Below, piece by piece: positions 63,440 through 64,000 of a stretch of 64,000 bases of DNA. The notes below the pieces were generated by a model. That model made no database searches. It saw only the letters and a list, made by a program, of their open reading frames with translations, and was not told where the DNA came from. Source of the DNA: Pseudomonas arcuscaelestis (GTDB lineage Bacteria > Pseudomonadota > Gammaproteobacteria > Pseudomonadales > Pseudomonadaceae); NCBI RefSeq assembly GCF_016881005.1, contig NZ_JACOPV010000003.1:399166-463165 (forward strand), in the 5' to 3' direction. Each line of letters opens with the position of its first letter. Positions within the stretch are counted from its first letter, which is position 1. The translations under genes were made by a program, and so were the position numbers.

Positions 63440-64000
63440 GCTGTGAACGTCCCTGGTCAAACAATCGATGCGTTGATCATAGACGCAAGTAATTGACCAA
63501 TTGGAGGATTAATTAGTTATCTGCGCAGGGAGGGCTTAGTCGCGTTTAGCGATAAGGTTTGGGATCGTTATAGAGATTGATTGGCTCGGGTAGCGTGAGT
63601 TAATCCTAATCGTCATGGTAGATTAGCCCGTAGACATAGGCTGCTTGCACAGCGAAAAATGTGTTCTAGGCTTGGCGGCCTCAAGGAGCAAGTGCAACAG
63701 TCAGTTAAAAAATCGGAGCGTGCTAATTACGAAATTGAACGAGATACCGCCTCCGAAGCATCGCGATCGTTTGGCGTCTGAGCGAACCGAGCCATCCCGG
63801 CTAAGCACGATTTTCTTCGCCAAGGACCCGCCCAAGATCTCCTCCTCGGTCGCTGAAACTGCGGCTATACACACCCCCCCGGCATCGCTTAAACAATGGC
63901 TATACAGAACCCCCCCAGCATCGACGATGTAGCGGCCTGAAATGGCACGATAGCCGCTCTCCTTATGGGGCATCCAGCAGGCTAGCCAAGCTGGGGGAGG
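63440..64000. other. Gene-poor window end
   Basis: I find no gene I can support. It should contain the regulator's promoter. A CTAATC-N9-GATTAG dyad is at 63606-63626. Two imperfect copies of GGCTATAC followed by a C run and GCATCG (63863-63887 and 63898-63923) and an AGCGGC/GCCGCT hairpin (63931-63958) lie near the edge. Short open frames here lack ribosome-binding sites and recognisable motifs. Confidence 0.4.

Noticed and set aside
63701..63973. 90-codon minus-strand open frame near the window end
   Set aside because: No Shine-Dalgarno, no recognisable motif, and it spans non-coding-looking repeats.

Overview
The window looks like a chromosomal segment of a Pseudomonas, probably of the P. 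putida/fluorescens lineage. It is GC-rich throughout. Its ETF alpha and the surviving part of its ETF beta read like Pseudomonas proteins. Many catabolic genes carry A-rich AANAANAA motifs at their starts, the kind bound by Hfq/Crc in this genus. I saw no rRNA, tRNA, CRISPR array or insertion sequence. Assignments rest on reading the translations and motifs by eye, not on database searches.

Region 1 (1-38225) is a large catabolic island for a hydrophobic carboxylic acid, alcohol or sulfate ester, probably branched or polycyclic. It starts with a DUF1302/DUF1329 envelope pair and two large MalT-type LuxR regulators that meet tail to tail. A GMC alcohol oxidase/dehydrogenase follows. A long plus-strand run (9658-23259) encodes an acyl-CoA synthetase, SCP2-type thiolase, paired MaoC hydratases, SDR, acyl-CoA dehydrogenase, enoyl-CoA hydratase, hotdog thioesterase, DUF35 plus thiolase-like pair, ETF genes and an MFS transporter. 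Next come a secreted SdsA-type alkylsulfatase, an alpha-methylacyl-CoA racemase, three similar acyl-CoA dehydrogenases, a third MalT-type regulator, an MFE-2-like fusion, a thiolase-like protein lacking most catalytic residues and a second acyl-CoA synthetase. The set fits sulfate removal or alcohol oxidation, CoA activation, alpha-methyl epimerisation and beta-oxidation. The substrate cannot be read from the sequence.

Two places in this run look like internal deletions that fuse unrelated genes. An aldehyde dehydrogenase front half joins a nitronate monooxygenase back half near 17178, and an acyl-CoA dehydrogenase front joins an ETF beta back in frame near 20440. Both lie in the same operon and should be checked against reads.

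Region 2 (38283-42128) is a glycerate/sugar-diacid module: ACS-family MFS transporter, CdaR-type regulator and glycerate kinase. A tyrosine recombinase gene overlaps the kinase tail.

Region 3 (43166-54607) is a second catabolic module. It holds a C1-type flavin reductase, two KstD-like FAD dehydrogenases, an SDR, a Tsx-like outer-membrane channel, an MFS permease, a RutE-type nitroreductase, a two-domain extradiol dioxygenase, a fumarylacetoacetate-hydrolase-family enzyme and a TetR regulator with a clear operator. No oxygenase partner for the flavin reductase is visible.

Region 4 (54645-63439, minus strand) is a two-partner secretion locus: a REC-HTH-PAS regulator, a 1659-residue TpsA exoprotein with about seven MBG/YDG repeats, its TpsB transporter and a small unknown protein. 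The tpsA ribosome-binding site lies inside a perfect 11-bp hairpin. The last 560 bases hold no gene I can support.
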